This document shows, piece by piece, positions 4,960-5,031 of a stretch of DNA of 5,031 bases. Under the pieces are notes generated by a model, which was not told the origin of the DNA, ran no database searches, and saw nothing but the letters and a program-made list of their open reading frames with translations. Origin of the DNA: Candidatus Bathyarchaeota archaeon (GTDB taxonomy: Archaea; Thermoproteota; Bathyarchaeia; TCS64); contig JAUYEB010000216.1 of NCBI GenBank assembly GCA_030691555.1, forward strand, positions 1 through 5,031, in the 5' to 3' direction. Position 1 is the first letter of the stretch; each line of letters opens with the position of its first letter. Both the position numbers and the translations under genes were made by a program.

Positions 4960-5031
4960 CTCCTCCCACCACGTACCATCTCGACTATCTTAGAGTTCGT
5001 GACCTCAAGCACGAAGTCCTCGACCCTTATC
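4956..5031 (-). CDS. C-terminal end of an unidentified protein (partial)
   Basis: The last 24 codons and TAG stop of a minus-strand gene whose body lies beyond the window. The frame is open to the edge, and the residues (IRVEDFVLEVTN, then SKIVEMVRGGRS) look like protein with the local codon choice; the plus strand here is not open. The stop (4958-4956) overlaps the cysteine synthase TAA by two bases, so the genes converge without a gap. The IRVEDFVL stretch faintly recalls the C-terminal strand of M24 prolidase-type peptidases (GVRIEDxVLVT), but 24 residues are too few to name it. Confidence 0.55.
   Translation of the reverse strand, partial: IRVEDFVLEVTNSKIVEMVRGGRS

Overview
The window looks like archaeal chromosome. 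It is GC-rich and tightly packed. TATA-like boxes (TTTAAAA, TTTAAA) sit about 38 bases before two start codons, and several genes have a GGTG ribosome-binding core 5-6 bases before an ATG or TTG start. Arg is mostly AGG, ATA is common for Ile, and GTG/TTG starts are frequent. Threonine synthase begins with a Cys4 zinc knuckle of the kind seen in archaeal enzymes. The lineage cannot be fixed from the sequence; a thermophilic member of the Thermoproteota/TACK group is a guess.

Layout. Positions 1-1600 (minus strand) hold the last two steps of threonine synthesis: thrB (homoserine kinase) followed by thrC (threonine synthase, cut by the window edge), joined by a TGATG stop/start overlap. A divergent intergenic region (1601-1767) carries one promoter for thrB and one for the plus-strand genes, with an inverted repeat between them. 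Next come a stand-alone NifU-type Fe-S scaffold domain (1768-1989) and a small metallopeptidase-like protein with a metzincin-style HExxHxxGxxD motif (2099-2470, probably beginning further upstream). A small zinc-ribbon protein (2467-2706, minus) converges on it; the two stop codons share one CTAG.

A non-coding stretch of about 240 bases (2707-2944) contains three closely spaced hairpin-forming sequences and a good promoter. This promoter probably drives a two-gene unit: a flavin-reductase-like split-barrel protein (2945-3475) and a flavodoxin/WrbA-like protein (3485-3958). A cysteine synthase (3997-4959) follows, possibly from its own promoter, and the 3' end of an unidentified minus-strand gene (4956-5031) overlaps its stop codon.

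The genes are mostly household metabolism: threonine synthesis, Fe-S cluster handling, flavin redox chemistry and cysteine synthesis. A loose sulfur/iron/redox theme runs from 1768 to 4959, but a joint function is inference only. I see no mobile element, CRISPR array, tRNA or rRNA. The observations most worth a second look are the missing conventional start of the metallopeptidase gene, the loss of both threonines in the PLP-phosphate loop of the cysteine synthase, and the hairpin cluster at 2821-2880. I found no convincing new multi-gene system.
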